Shown: piece by piece, positions 11,765 through 23,814 of the stretch
Position numbering within the stretch: position 1 is the stretch's first letter
Layout of the letters: the number at the start of each line of letters is the position of its first letter
Source of the DNA: Pollenia angustigena
Lineage: Eukaryota > Arthropoda > Insecta > Diptera > Polleniidae
Reading direction: 5' to 3'
Assembly: GCA_930367215.1 (NCBI GenBank)
Contig: OV884059.1
Span: 13,664,945-13,728,944 of the forward strand
DNA: 64,000 bases
Translations under genes and position numbers: made by a program
Notes under the pieces: generated by a model
Told to the model about the DNA's origin: nothing
Seen by the model: only the letters and a program-made list of their open reading frames with translations
Databases searched by the model: none

Positions 11765-12836
11765 CAGTGTTTGAAAATAAACAGTACATTATTTAACGTT
11801 CGGCTCACACACCCAGGAACGATATCTATTTTTTTTTTAGTGATTGTGTAGACATACACAACCCTTAATACCGTTCGTAACTATTTTCAAGAAAGAACCG
11901 AACATTATATAATGTTTGGTTCTTCGTTAAAAAACAGAACAATTGTAGTGATACTGTAGACAAACATTATATTTTAATGTTCTATAATGTTTTTTTCGTG
12001 TGTGTATTTTGTTTTTGTAAAAAATTTATGGTTTTTTTTTTTTTACCAGCCAAAAGGGACGAACATTAACGAGCCGAACCGAACACATTGAAGTTTGTGG
12101 ACTATCAAAAAAAAAAAAACCGAACGGAATTAAATGTTCACATCTTTTGTTGAGTTTGATAAAAACAGTAATATTTTTGTGTTCGAAAGATGACTAACAG
12201 GGAAACGTTATTTTTTTAATGATTTTCTACACAAATACTATTAGAGCCACTTTTTGGGTTGGAGATTAAAGTTAATTTTATTCTATAATTGGCTAATCTG
12301 AGAATTAAGTTAATCTAGTATCAATTGAATTTGATATTTTTGGGTGGTGGCTTAAACCATGTAGCGCTACCATACAGAGCACAAATAAATGGCAACATTT
12401 TTTTGCAAATATCAACTTTCTATCAAGCAATATGGATGTTTTCAAAGAAGAAGAAGAAGAAAATGCTCGAATTTAATATTGTTTACAAGGTAAACATTTT
12501 TTGCGTTTAAAGGAAAAAAATATTACAGAAAAAATATAGAATGGAAAAATTATATTAAAATGCTAAGCAATGTTTTGTTTATATTTTTGCAAGTTCTTTA
12601 TGTTAAACATGTGTATGTTGACAGTTCAAGTTAAGGTTTAAACCACTACCGTTGGCCGCTTAAGCTAGCAAAAAAAGTTAAAAAAAATACAACCCAAAAA
12701 GTAAATACGGAGATTAAAGTTAATTTAATCGCTAATCTCTATCCCAAAAAGTGGCAAAAGTGTTTGTGTTTTCCACAAATCTACCGAACCGAACGAACAT
12801 TAAGAAACGATATTTAGTGTTTATTTTCGAACGCTG
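11765..12836. mobile_element. Non-autonomous hAT element, CAGYGTTYGAAAATAAACA ends
   Basis: Flanked by a perfect 8-bp duplication ATTTAAAC (11,757-11,764; 12,837-12,844). Inverted ends are CAGTGTTTGAAAATAAACA and CAGCGTTCGAAAATAAACA, with CCGAAC/GTTCGG words repeated subterminally. No transposase is readable. A 510-bp element is nested inside. Confidence 0.88.
12246..12755. mobile_element. Nested MITE with GCCACTTTTTGGG ends
   Basis: GCCACTTTTTGGGTTGGAGA at the left faces ATCCCAAAAAGTGGC at the right, and GAGATTAAAGTTAATTT occurs near both ends. The target duplication is unclear. The open frame at 12,325-12,510 inside it has no recognisable domain. Confidence 0.6.
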
Positions 12837-12844
12837 ATTTAAAC

Positions 12845-13616
12845 ATTTTTTTTGCATTTATTTGCATTTGTGGCTTTAATTAATAAGTAATTACATATTT
12901 TATATGATATTAAATCACATACAAACATTAACTCCCCTTTTCTACATTGTAAAAAATGTTAAATTCGTAATATGATAACAAAATTATAAACATATAATTA
13001 ATAATTTACAATATGACAAACATGTGTTTATCAACTATCACGAGACCTAAACTGACATTTAGACGCAAGTTATACCTGCATACATACATATATTTTAGTT
13101 ATGAAAAATTTATTATTTATTTGTGACACAAAACTCACGTATATGTGTAACTAGCTAATGAACAGTGGCGTAAAACAAAAAAAAAAGTAATAAATAACTA
13201 ATTTTTAATTTAATCAAGCCGCTTGCCAGATAAAAATCGTTAAGAAGAAAAAGGTTTACAGTTTTTAGCGGCTATCCGACTCGTAATCTTTCATACATAT
13301 ATACCAAATTTTCAGCGACAACGAAACTCCCCACTTACTATACCACTTTCCGAATCTTTGCTAATTTATAAATAAGCGCCCTTTCTTGAGCGTTATGAAA
13401 AGTGTTTTCTTAAGATCCAGAAATTTTGAAACTTGATAGGGAGAGTGTAACCGAATACACTGTTGACCTATTTTTACATATTTAATTATTTCAGTTAGGC
13501 AAAGAAATCATCATCAGGGAGTTGAGATTGGAAAAGGGAAAAAGAGCCTAGAGTAGTAGGATTAACTGTCAGATACAGAGAAAACTCTGGCCTAAAGTAC
13601 ACGCACACAACTCCAG
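12845..13616. other. Unassigned AT-rich sequence
   Basis: No recognised gene or repeat. Confidence 0.3.
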
Positions 13617-13847
13617 GAGAGTTACCGCGTATTTCGATTTGAAAGAATAATTTGCTATTTTCGCAGAGTTGTATTTATAAACAAATGGGAAATTTGATGA
13701 AAATGTTATTGTTCGAAATAGAGAGTTGGTGTTTTTAAAGTGAATTTTTTGTTTTACGATAAAGTAAAAAAAAAACTTCCGTTGATTCGAAACAAATAAA
13801 ACGAAAATCGTACAAATTCTTTCGAATTGAAATACATGGTGATCCTA
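13617..13847. mobile_element. MITE with GTTACCGCGTATTTCGATT ends
   Basis: The left end GAGTTACCGCGTATTTCGAT is mirrored by ATCGAAATACGCGGTAAC-type sequence at the right (diverged: TTGAAATACATGGTGATCC). Relatives are at 39,587-39,776 and, as one end only, near 41,640-41,692. The interior shares AGAGAGTTG and ACTTCCGTT.ATTCGAAAC with the 39.6-kb copy. Confidence 0.55.
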
Positions 13848-13891
13848 CAGCTTAGTTGTTGGGAATGAGAAGGACATTGGCTCATTAACAG

Positions 13892-13998
13892 CCTGTTTTA
13901 AGAAGTAATTTTGAAAACAACAACAAAATACGAAAATTTGTTTTAGTTTTCAATTTAATTTCTCACATGAAATTTTGTTTTCATTTTTTAAAAACAGG
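13892..13998. mobile_element. Diverged hairpin MITE related to the 61-kb foldback
   Basis: CCTGTTTTAAGAAGTAATTTT on the left and TTTTTTAAAAACAGG on the right form inverted arms around CAACAACAAAATACGAAAATTTG-like sequence, which is shared with the near-perfect foldback at 60,963-61,101. Confidence 0.5.
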
Positions 13999-14039
13999 TA
14001 CTAAATATATATAAAATTAAATAAAAATGGGGCATCTCA

Positions 14040-14480
14040 GAAGTCTGCATGATGTGGAAAGAAGTGGACGACCCTAAGACCTTTGAGTATATTGCCTACC
14101 ATTGTGCGAGGTTAAGGTAAGACAGGGCTAGATGTCTAGGCAGCTCTTTTAAGGATTATGTAAGGAATTGTTTTAACCTGCGAATTTTATGACATCAGTT
14201 TTAATTTGAAAAGTATGGCTAACCGAGGAAAAATTTGCAAGAGGCGAGGGCTAAAGGGAACTTGTCTCCAGTTTACTTCTGAGGAATGAGAAGGAGTTAC
14301 CTTAGAATCACAATCGATGTCATTATATGACTGGTGCATCAGGTTAATGTTTAATAAAATAAAAATGGGGTAACCCAGACAACATGCGTGCAAAGAAGTG
14401 AACGACCCTGAGACCTTTGAGCATATTGTCTGGCATTACTCGAGGTTAAGGGTACACAGGGCTATTTAAATATCTAGAGA
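14040..14480 (+). pseudogene. Two tandem remnants of a LINE 3'-coding tail
   Basis: Two segments about 340 bp apart read, on the plus strand, as KEVDDPKTFEYIAYHCARLR (from about 14,058) and KEVNDPETFEHIVWHYSRLR (from about 14,391). The pattern D-P-x-T-F-E-H-I-x-x-H-C-x-R-L-R is the kind of cysteine/histidine tail found after the RT or RNase H region in several non-LTR elements. Both copies are closed by stops soon after. The surrounding DNA is duplicated as well: AATAAAAATGGGG precedes both copies. I infer a decayed LINE 3' end duplicated in tandem; the clade cannot be told. Confidence 0.4.
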
Positions 14481-15072
14481 ACTATTTATCCGATGATCTA
14501 ACGGATGTTTAAGGCGGCAAACTTTAAGACATTATCAATTTAATAATTGACAAAGATGGCTAACTGACAGGCAATATGTAAGGTGTAAGGATTAATAACC
14601 TCTATTTTCTAATGTTTTAAACATCCTTTTCTTTTCTTACCTTTTTCTTTACTCTAAAGGGATTTACAATGGACCTCTTCGATCTCTGAGTGGCCTTGTT
14701 TATGCTTACATACTTAACCTAGGCAAAAATCATAAAATTTCCTTCAAATTTATTAAATTTTTTAATTATTTTTAATTTTATATCACTGTGAATGGGAAGA
14801 AAAAAAGCAAAAACCAAATATTTATTGCATGTTTCAGAAAATTAAATACAAGTTTGACTTTTCTATATTTATATATTTTAAAACAACTTAATAACAACAA
14901 TAATTATGCCATAATTTTACTGTCAACTTCCATGCATGTTGAATAATTCTTTAAAGTTAAAAACGTAAACAAACTTTTTAATGATTTGTTGTAAAGTATA
15001 TCTATTATGCTGAAAAAGGTAAACATTTGTAGTATACTTTTAGGCGCGTTTTTTTAAAATTGATTTTTATAT
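14481..15072. other. Unassigned sequence
   Basis: The tail of the duplicated segment runs to about 14,600. After that no gene or element end is recognised. Confidence 0.3.
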
Positions 15073-16194
15073 CAGTGATGGAAAATTAAAACATTTAGAT
15101 GGTACTGACCACCAAGCAAAATACTACTTTTTTCAACATTATGGTACTTATTTTTGGAAAATAAATTTAAAAATAAAATACATATTTATTTTTTTGTTTA
15201 TATCTCAGCCATTTATGAACCGAGCTGGCGAAATTTCAACACCAAAATTCTGATGAGGATAACTGACATTAAAATATACCAACTCAATTTAAAAAAAAAA
15301 GTCTTTGTTCTTATTCTGGTAGACAAATGAAAAATGCATCTTGCTTTTAAATTTTAGAGGGCTATAGTATACAATTGTTAACATCTTTTTATTAAAAATC
15401 GCATTCAAACATTTTTATATCTTAAATTTTTCGGCTATCATAAGGTTTTTTCTTCCCCTGTAAACAAACAAAAAAACGAGTTACACCTTTTTTATATTAA
15501 GCCATTGATATATACTAGGGTGGCAGCGAAATGTATGGAGCAATTTTTTGTATTAATATCGATGTCTCCCGGGCGGAATATTGTGCCACATGGTCTAAAA
15601 TTGATGTCGAAAAAATTTCAGCCAAATCGGATGACTTTAACCCGTGCCCCTTTGAGGTCAAAGTTCAAATGATAAAAAAAAATCCATACAAGCAAAACAT
15701 TTTTTTTTTCGATTTTTTTTTTTAATATTAGTAAGCTTTATTAGCTTATTAACAACAAAAAATTTCATTTCAATCGAACAAGATTTTCAGTTTCAAAAGT
15801 GACTCTGAAAACAAATTTTCAGGCTTGTTAGGGGCTTACTCTAAAAAATTTAAAAAATTTTTTTTTTTTAGTTTTGACAAGCATACAGTAAAGATATTTT
15901 GTCGCTCTTAATAACAGGGTTTTTTAAACATTTTTTGTGACGTCGTAATTTTGTTTTTTAATAGGCCCAAAAACTTAATTTTTTGCAGCTTTTGGCCCCA
16001 ATTTAGAACAAAACTTCGATGTCACCAAAAAAAAAGAAGATTTAAAAACCTGGTATTAAGAGCAACAAAAAATCTTTAATTTTTTAGAGTAAGCCCCTAA
16101 CAAGCCTCAAATTTTTTTTTTCGGAGTCACTTTAGAAACTGAAAATCTTGTCCGATCGAAATGAGATTTTTTGTCGTTAATAAGCTAATAAAGG

Positions 16195-18150
16195 CAGCGT
16201 TACCGTTATGCGACTAAAGTCGCATTTTTGCCCCTTTTTTAATGCCATGCCACTTTCTTTGCCCCTTTATTTTAAATCCCCTTTTGTATCATTTTGTATG
16301 TTTTTGTGCCCCTTTTTGAACTTCCAACTTTTATATGATTGTATGTTTTTACTTCACCGCATAGAAGTGCATCCGCTAAACGGATTTTTTTTTTTTTTAA
16401 TTAGCATTATAAAACAATAAGTGGTCCAATAGACTGGAAGTTGATACCCGGCAGTCCATGTTGAACTTATTAATAAATATATATAGATGCATATTTTCGG
16501 AAATTAGATACTTATAATAACAACTAAAGAAACAGCATAGCACTGTAATGCATTAATAAAAATCGTACCACTACTAACTTCTCCTTATAAGAAATATCAG
16601 AACTAAATTTGGTCCACCTATCACTCATAATAAAGGCGCTATTGTGCCAAAGCCCTTATTTTGGGAATATTAACGTGGTTATAAGTCTATTACTAAGTCA
16701 ATTAGTAACCGATTTTGTTAAATTAAAAATGGAACGACAAACTTATATAATCAGCCATGTCACAGAGTACAATTCCGTTCGGAAACGGAATTCATTCCGT
16801 ATTTTGGTGCTTCAGAAAATGACGAAAAAATGTTTTGGAATGAAACCATTTTTGTTTTCATAACCGGTATAGGAGTTGTCTGTATCTGAAAGGTCATAAA
16901 ACTATCAAAATACACTTTCCATCAACAAACAAATATATTTTCTTCAATTCCGAACGGAATCATTCCGAACGGAATTATACTCTGTGACATGGCCCAATAA
17001 CGAACTTATATATTTCCAGCTGTGGTGAAGGGTAAAATTATATGCAACAGTTCATACACGTTAACTTGCAAACAAGAAGTGTTTTTTCAATGTCTATATA
17101 CATATATACATTCGAACATCTCTATAGTGAAGTTCTATAAAATGAAGCTTTCTACATAATGAACAGATTTAAAAATTATTATAATTTGATCTCCTTACAC
17201 ACAAAAAAAAATCATAGGTAAAATTACCTAAAAATATGGTATACAATTAACTAAGCGCAAAGGTAGCATGGCAGTATCTTAGTTTCTTGATAACGATTTT
17301 AACAACAGTCGCTCGTTTTAGTTGACAAAAATGTAGCAGCATTTCTTTTAAAATAAATTTGATCATTAAAAGTTAATTAAGCAGCACAAAAGGTTTTATA
17401 GCCTAGCAGATTTTTTTCCAGCACTTTATTTCTTACAAGCAATTAAACACTTAACGCAAAAGTCTTCAAACTGTTCCTTATATGGATATTATTGAAGCAA
17501 ATGTTAATAGATAATCGAACTATAATACCAGTTTTTATAAACAATAGTAAAAAAAATTTTAGTTTTGTATAATATAGGGAAGTTCGACTATATATGGATG
17601 TGTCAAATGCTAAAAGGCCTTACTCCACAAAATAAAGACTAGAGAAAATTAGTATTGTTTGAAAAATGGATTTTCAAAATTTAAAATGCTACAAATAGAA
17701 ATTTGCCAAACACGCGCAGCTTAGCAATTCATATTTAAGCAATATATAATGGCCTAATTTTGTTACGTATATTTTCCTTTTATCTGGCTGGTAGCTTCGG
17801 AAAAAATCATATACGATTAAAACCAATACCAATTTTTCATATCTTTTAAAGGAAAATATTTAAATTATAAAAGAACCAAATCATTTTCAAAGGGTTCACA
17901 TCTAATTAGATAGTAATATAACAAAATTGAGAAATTTTCGAAAAGTGGAGTTAGGCCTTTTATTTATACATAAGAAGAGGCTTATTTTTTGTAACGTTTA
18001 TGTTTTCCGTCAAAATAACTTAATAAAAATGAAAATGGTCTTATTTTTAAAGTTGCCCCTTTTTTTCTCAGAATTCCCCTTTTTGTGCCACTTTTATTTT
18101 GAAAATCCCCTTTTTGTGCCCCTTTTTGAAAATTTTGAACGGTAACGCTG
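16195..18150. mobile_element. Third-level hAT element with CAGCGTTACCGTT ends
   Basis: A 13-bp inverted repeat CAGCGTTACCGTT with AATAAAGG on the left and AATAAAGC on the right, a 7/8 match to an 8-bp duplication. Subterminal GCCCCTTTTT words occur repeatedly near both ends, all in one orientation. It holds no readable transposase and itself contains a 240-bp MITE. Confidence 0.8.
16754..16993. mobile_element. Fourth-level MITE with CCATGTCACAGAGTA ends
   Basis: GCCATGTCACAGAGTACAAT and the reverse complement of the right end, GCCATGTCACAGAGTATAAT, form the arms, followed inside by TCCGTTCGGAA. AACTTATATA occurs just outside both ends (16,740-16,749; 17,003-17,012) and might be a 10-bp target duplication with a few extra bases inside it. 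Confidence 0.7.
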
Positions 18151-18907
18151 AATAAAGCAAACTCATATTAAAAAAAACGAAATTTTTTTTTATCATTTGA
18201 ACTTTGACCTCAAAGGGGCACGGGTTAAAGTTATCCGATTTGGCTGAAATGTTTTCCACATCAGTTTTAGACCATGTGGCACAATATTCCGCCCGGGAGA
18301 TGTTGAAAATCCAAAGTTGAAATTTAGCTGCCACCCTAATATATACTTTTGATAAGAATAAATTTTGTGTAGGCAATTTTGTCAATACGGCTGTGGAACC
18401 GGAGTTGTAGAGTCGGAGTTAAGGTTTTTATACCGAAGTCAGAGTCGAAGTACCCACAAAAACTTCGCGACTCCGACTGCAAAATTTTTCGGCATAAAAA
18501 ATTTAAAAAAATATTCTAATAATTTCCAAAATAAAAATACTTCGAAATTGGAGATGCAATATTTTAAATATCGATTTTAAATTTTTACAGAATCGTTTTC
18601 TTGCTACATTTAACCATTTAAGAGTACTGCAGTAAAAAAAAGTTTAAAGTCGAATAAGAAACAGTCTCATATACACTTAGCATTAAGGTTAGATTATAAG
18701 TCAGATTTGGAATTTCAGCGGTTGGAGTCGGAGTAAGTACTTTTTGTTGAAGGCTCCTCAGCCCTGGTTGTCAATGTTAGAAGAAAATATCAACGCTAAA
18801 TTTCTAAACAAAGAAGCATAACAAAAAAAGAGTACTTAAACGGACGTGGGGGTACCGTGGTATTTTTGAAAGGAAAAAGTACTGAATTTTCCATCACTGT
18901 TTTATAT

Positions 18908-20521
18908 TCATTTATTTATATTTATTTAATACAACATTTTTTATTTATTTTGTTGAATTTTTTTGTTTTCTTTATTTTTTCCCATTTTGCTTATTTTTCG
19001 ATTTGGTTTTTCAAACAAAGTGAAATTTGTTTAAAACAAAAAAGTTTAAATTGTTGAAACTATTTTGTTGTTTGTTTTTTACACAAACTTTTTTTTTTTT
19101 TTAGCGATTTTCGTTTTACCTGTCTGTTTGTTAACCTAAAAAAAAATCAGCTGTTGTTTTTTATGCTTTCATAAACTAAACGCCAAAGGAAATTTAACCT
19201 AAAAATATATTTTACACTTGAAATTGTTTTATTTTGAGAAGGAAAGTGGACTACACAGTAAGAAATTAATAATAAAAAATCCGTGGGAAAACATCTTAAC
19301 TTTTTAAAGATAATTGTGAAAAGAAAGTAATTCTCTTTTCCCCCATTAATTTGTTTAACTTCCAGTCCAGTTTTCTCCGACTCCTTTAACATTTTTTCTC
19401 TCGTCATTTTAAGAATTTCTTTACTTGTATGTACTTAAGCTTTCTTTTATAGTCATATAAAAAAAATATTGTCCTTTTTTTCTTATTAACAATAAGAAAA
19501 TTTTCTTTATTTTCCTTTTTACTATGTTTTTTTTATTCAAATGAAAGAAAATTTTTGCAGATCCTGAAGTAGGTGTAACTTTAGTTTATGCAGTACAATC
19601 AAAATTTATGGTTTATTATTATATTTTGTGTATTTAAACGAGTAATAATATAATAAATTTACAAAAATGGATGACAGGGCAGAAAAGTTAAGAGGTTTTT
19701 CTTTTTTATTTTTATTTTTGTTTATTTGAAAAAGGTTTTGAGTTGATGGGGACAAGAAAGTAAATAGTTGTGAATTATTTTAAGAAACTGTCAAATGTAG
19801 GTTGAATTCAAAGTTAAAAAAAGATCTTTTATTTAAAAAAGAGCTTTAATAAAAAATATTTTTTGCTAGGGAAAAGGGAGTACCGAAGATACTTCTTTAG
19901 ATAGTTTTAGAAGACTTCTTAAATACCTTAATTAAGGGTCAAAACTTTTGGTTTTTGGGACATTTATCATATTATTAATAATAAGCTGGACGATTTCAAA
20001 TCTAGTATCTGAGATATCTTTACTGTTATTAAAAACAAGAAAGGGTACCTTTTAAAATCAAAAAATTATTTGCCTTCTATAGTCCTTTTAAATCCACGAA
20101 TTGTATTGAAATCTTTTAGAATGTTTTACAAATTTTTGATGATTTTTTTCAAATTAAGGTAAAGTGGGAATATCTAAAATAATTTATCTTTGTACCTGGG
20201 TATTTCCACAGAAAAGTCTACTTTTTGTCACGTTACGGCACCAAGTATTTTAAATTGTTTTCCAAAGAATAATTAATATATTTTTTTGCATTTTGGTGTA
20301 AAGCAAAATTTAGGGAAAGAGAGCAAAAATATAAACAACATGGGTCTATAATAGTTGATTAATTGCTTGGTGGCGTAATGCAACACTTCTGTGGAAGTGC
20401 CCATGTGTGTATGACAATTCACTTTTCCTCTTTCTTTTGTAGTTTTCTGGAATATTACGAATTGTATGTTTAACTTAAAGATATTTTAAATATTTTCTAA
20501 CAATACATAAATATAAGAAAT
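18908..20521. other. Unassigned AT-rich sequence
   Basis: Long T-rich and A-rich tracts. No recognised gene or transposon ends. Confidence 0.3.
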
Positions 20522-20524
20522 AAT

Positions 20525-21643
20525 CACCCTTATTCTATTTGGCGTCGTCAACAGTAAACAACGCCGTTTTTTATGGTTTGTTTCGATTTCGTATTCCCGT
20601 GTGCAATATTTCCATATTTCGATGACTGTTAACATATGTTTGGTATTTTCTAAGAAAAATTGGCGTTGCTGTTTGTTGCTTTTAATTGCCTTTGATTTTG
20701 TCGTCAACATTTTTAGTGTTCTCTTGTGCTGCTTTGTGTCGTGTTTTAAAAATCTCACGTTATGGTTGGCTGTCATTTTGATTTCTTCGTCGGTTTTAAT
20801 ATATTTCTACATTTGTGTTGTGTTTTGATATATTTTTTGTGGAAATAATTGAAAAAATGAAAAAAAAAACAACTAAAAGCCAGTTCGGGAAGTTAGTGAA
20901 AGAGCTTGCAAAAATCCATTACTAGCCAGTGGATTTTGCAGGGTCTCTTCCAAATAAATTAAATACCCCTTGCGATTAAAGTAGAGATGGTGGTCTTGTT
21001 TTTTTTTTTTGGAGCTTAAATTTTGATGTGGGTTTCGTCCACACAGCCAATTTCACCTGGAAATGCTGCTTTTCAAAGAAATGCAACTTTAATTTATCTA
21101 TTGTGGACAAAGTTCTCTCTCCCTGACTTCCAGAGTCTCAGACAAAATTATTTAACTAGTGGCTGGGACAGTCAAAAGTTGAAATAATTTCCAACGCTGA
21201 GCTGGTACGATCCCTGGGCCGAAAAACGCAAAATTGCTGCAAATATATTGTGTTTGGAACAAACGTTTCCTTTTTTAAACGAGGCTCTATTATTTCCAAC
21301 ACATGTTTAAAAGAAGGTTTATTCAGCTGAAAATTTAATACAATAAAAAAAATTTTTATTTAAACATTATTTTTTTAAAAACAAATTTTTATTTAACTTA
21401 AAATTGTGCACAAACAGCACAGAAATTTTTTTCTTATAAAAAAACAGTAAACAAAATGAATCAGCGGATTTTAATATTAGAGATGTGTGCTGTATTTTAT
21501 TAACTTTATCGATAAATAGTCAACGGCGTCGTAATACTCTTACAAAATACCAATTTAACATAGAATTAATGTTGTCTTTGATAAGAATTGCTGTTGCCTA
21601 AAAATTGCCGTTGTCATTGCCGACGCCAAATAGAATAAGGGTG
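20525..21643 (-). mobile_element. PIF/Harbinger transposon (decayed, ~1.1 kb)
   Basis: Inverted ends are CACCCTTATTCTATTTGGCG and CGCCAAATAGAATAAGGGTG, with AAT on both sides (20,522-20,524; 21,644-21,646). A 3-bp duplication and a transposase remnant of Harbinger type on the minus strand agree with each other. The element is too short to hold an intact transposase plus its MYB-like partner gene, so it is a decayed or internally deleted copy. Confidence 0.85.
20890..21330 (-). pseudogene. Harbinger-type DDE transposase remnant
   Basis: On the minus strand, AFPGEIGCVDETHIKI is encoded at about 21,075-21,026. This matches the Harbinger signature around the first catalytic Asp, F-P-G-x-I-G-C-[IV]-D-x-T-H-I. 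Downstream, after a short A-tract and a frame change, HHLYFNRKG corresponds to the family's Y-F-N-R-K-G motif. Upstream, VFRPRDRT and SALEII can be read in other frames. Several stops and shifts interrupt the frame and the C-terminal catalytic residues are not visible, so it is dead. In intact elements this enzyme cuts at 3-bp TWA-like targets with a MYB-domain helper, which is absent here. Confidence 0.8.
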
Positions 21644-21646
21644 AAT

Positions 21647-22686
21647 ATCTGGTATTCCTTAAAATTAAATGTAGATGGAGAGGTGTATGTAAACCATCTT
21701 CCACAAGCTTCACAATTTGTACAGCAATTCTTCTGCAATATCTTTAATCTTTTTAAAGCTAAGCAAAGGAAAATGTTGTTAACCATTACAAAAACGGGAA
21801 CAAAAAAAAATCATGAGACCAAAATGTGGAGTACCCAGTTTTTTAAGTCCCATTCAATTTCAAAATTTTCATGTCAAATTTTTCCAAAATTCCTTTAAAA
21901 CATAACAACTTGTATCTCCTGAAACATTTTGATCTTTTTAATAAAAAAGATTATGGACACTTTTATATTCAAAAAATTGGATGGCCACCAATTTTCAAAG
22001 TCAAGTGTCATTCCAACATTCTAATGTCAGTAAACCTCTAAAGTATTGACTTGACCACTACAGCTGAAATAATTCTTACTAAAATCGGTAAATATTTTGA
22101 AAAGCAAACAAACAAACAATGATGGTGTACTTTAATTTTTACTGGATAAAAAGACTTCCTTAATATTCCCAAGACATCTTAGGCCGGTTTATGTGAGATG
22201 TGGATTAAGTTTAAACTTAAACTTGGGGCTCATCACTCATTGACCAAGATCAAATGATTTTTAACAAACATGAGCTCAACACAGATATCCAAGAGCTAAT
22301 CGGTAACTTCCGAGAAATCCTCCTGCTTCGGTAATTAATATTGCGATAAAAATATACAGCATTTTCCCGAAAAAATTCCTTTGAACAACAGAAGGGAGTT
22401 TAAAACAAACTGTAAGTAAGTAGGGTTTTTGGTAAGATGTAAAAAAAAAGATGTAATGTGATACCACCTACAAATTTTTTTGCTCCCGTGGAATTTCTAA
22501 TTGGAGAATTTTTTTTACCGAGAAGAGTATTTTCCGTGAGAATAAAATTAATTAGGAATATTAGTGATAAAGCTGATGAAAAAAGAAATATATGTTTATA
22601 GGAAGAAAGATTGTTAATTTAAGAAAAAAAAAAAAAGATTTCTGTCAGTCTTTGTAAGTACAATCTTTCAGAAACTAGTTTTGAGC
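21647..22686. other. Unassigned AT-rich sequence
   Basis: Two overlapping open frames near 21,598-21,898 start in the Harbinger end and are not credible genes. Nothing else recognised. Confidence 0.3.
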
Positions 22687-22688
22687 TA

Positions 22689-23636
22689 ATGGGTGATTTT
22701 TAAAGAGCCATAGGAAAGTTTAAAAAAAAAAAACTCATAAAATTCAAAAAATGCATGAAATCTTTATTTGAATCGATAGTACGGTCCATATAATTTAATG
22801 TTTAAAGATTATTTCATGCAAATGTTGACCGTGACTGCGCCTCAAATGGTCCATCCGCTTAGTCCAATTTTGGCATACTTTTTCCAACATTTCGGCCGGT
22901 ATCTCATGAATAAATGCTTCAATGTTGTCTTCCAATGCGTCAATTGAAGCGGGCATGTGTGTATAGACATGAGCTTTTACATAGCCCCACAAAAAATAGT
23001 CTAAAGGCGTTAAATCGCACGATCTAGGCGGCCAATTGACCGGTTCCGACCGTCAAATAAAATGTTCACCGAACTCGCCTCTCAATAAGTTCATTGTTAA
23101 GCGTGCTGTGTGACATGTGGCACCGTCTTGTTGAAACCACATGTCATGCAAGTCAAGCTCTTGCATTTTGGGCAAAAAAAAAAAAAAAATGGATATCATC
23201 TCACGGTAGCGCTCACCATTCACAGTTACGTTACGATTCGCATCATCTTTGAAGAAGTACGGTCCAGTGATGCCACCAGCCCATAAACCGCACCAAACTG
23301 TGACTTTTTCTGGATGCATTGGTAGCTCTTGCAATGCTTCTGGCTGATCTCCACTCCAAAATCGACAATTCTGCTTATTAACGTACCGAATAGCCGCTTC
23401 AGTGGGTCGATTAAACTGACCATAAAATGGAAGAAGCGCGCGATGAACTTTTTTAACGGAGCACGCATTTTGATAATAGAATTCAATAATTTGCAAGCGT
23501 TGTTCGTTTGTAAGACGACTCATGGTTAAATTATAGACCAAACTGAAAATGTTTGAAGGTGAAACAAAACACGAAACGTGCGTCAGCTGTTTAAACCAGT
23601 GTTGCCAAAAAGAGAATAGCTAAAAAAATCACCCGA
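22689..23636 (-). mobile_element. Internally deleted mariner-family transposon (rosa-like)
   Basis: TA target duplications (22,687-22,688; 23,637-23,638) enclose inverted ends ATGGGTGATTTTT and TCGGGTGATTTTT. At 948 bp with a transposase missing its central part, this is a deletion derivative. Orientation follows the minus-strand transposase. Confidence 0.88.
22795..23523 (-). pseudogene. Tc1/mariner-superfamily transposase, DD41D type, deleted
   Basis: Starts MSRLTNEQRLQII (HTH region) and runs about 47 residues before an in-frame jump straight to YVNKQNCRFW, so the rest of the DNA-binding domain and the first catalytic Asp are missing. The second catalytic block WFQQDGATCHTA and the third block PLDYFLWGYVKAH are present. 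An in-frame TGA sits between them (after EFGEHFI), and the poly-A tract near 23,174 has expanded the sequence at ISIFFFFLP. Counting residues between the Asp of QQD and the Asp of LDYF gives 41, the DD41D spacing known for the 'rosa' family first found in tephritid flies. The C-terminus is intact, so the copy can supply ends but no enzyme. Confidence 0.85.
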
Positions 23637-23814
23637 TACAAGTCATATAAGATATCTTTCCTTAAAGGTGTTATGATACTTGCTATTTTTTGTATTGGAT
23701 TTTTTTAGGGTTGACTGAATGAAACAACAAATGCGAGAAAGAACAAGAAATACAATTTGATAAACAAACCCTTTTTTCTGATTGACATTTCTCATGTTTA
23801 TTTTTTCTTTGGGG

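Larger units (their letters stand above)
15516..18338. mobile_element. Second-level element with TAGGGTGGCAGC ends
   Basis: Perfect 8-bp duplication ATATATAC (15,508-15,515; 18,339-18,346). The inverted arms are long, about 170 bp each, and include GGGCGGAATATTGTGCCACA, GATTTGGCTGAAAT and CTTTGACCTCAAAGGGGCAC. A further inverted segment spans 15,730-16,190, centred near 15,960. The 8-bp TSD points to hAT or P superfamily. Open frames within the arms (15,531-15,725 and 18,068-18,385) are the same arm read on opposite strands and are not genes. Confidence 0.88.
15073..18899 (-). mobile_element. hAT element (CAGTGATGGAAAA family), outermost of four nested elements
   Basis: Perfect 8-bp duplication TTTTATAT (15,065-15,072 and 18,900-18,907). 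Ends are CAGTGATGGAAAATTAAAAC and AGTACTGAATTTTCCATCACTG. Without the insert (15,516-18,346) about 1 kb remains, homologous in opposite orientation to the 597-bp copy at 31,153-31,749: they share TTAGATGGTACTGACCACCA, CTCCGACTCTACA-type blocks and a TTTCAAAAATACC block. No transposase is present, so it is non-autonomous. Confidence 0.9.

Noticed and set aside
15531..18385. SRAEYCATWSK-type frames as duplicated genes
   Set aside because: Both are the same long inverted arm of the TAGGGTGGCAGC element read from opposite ends.
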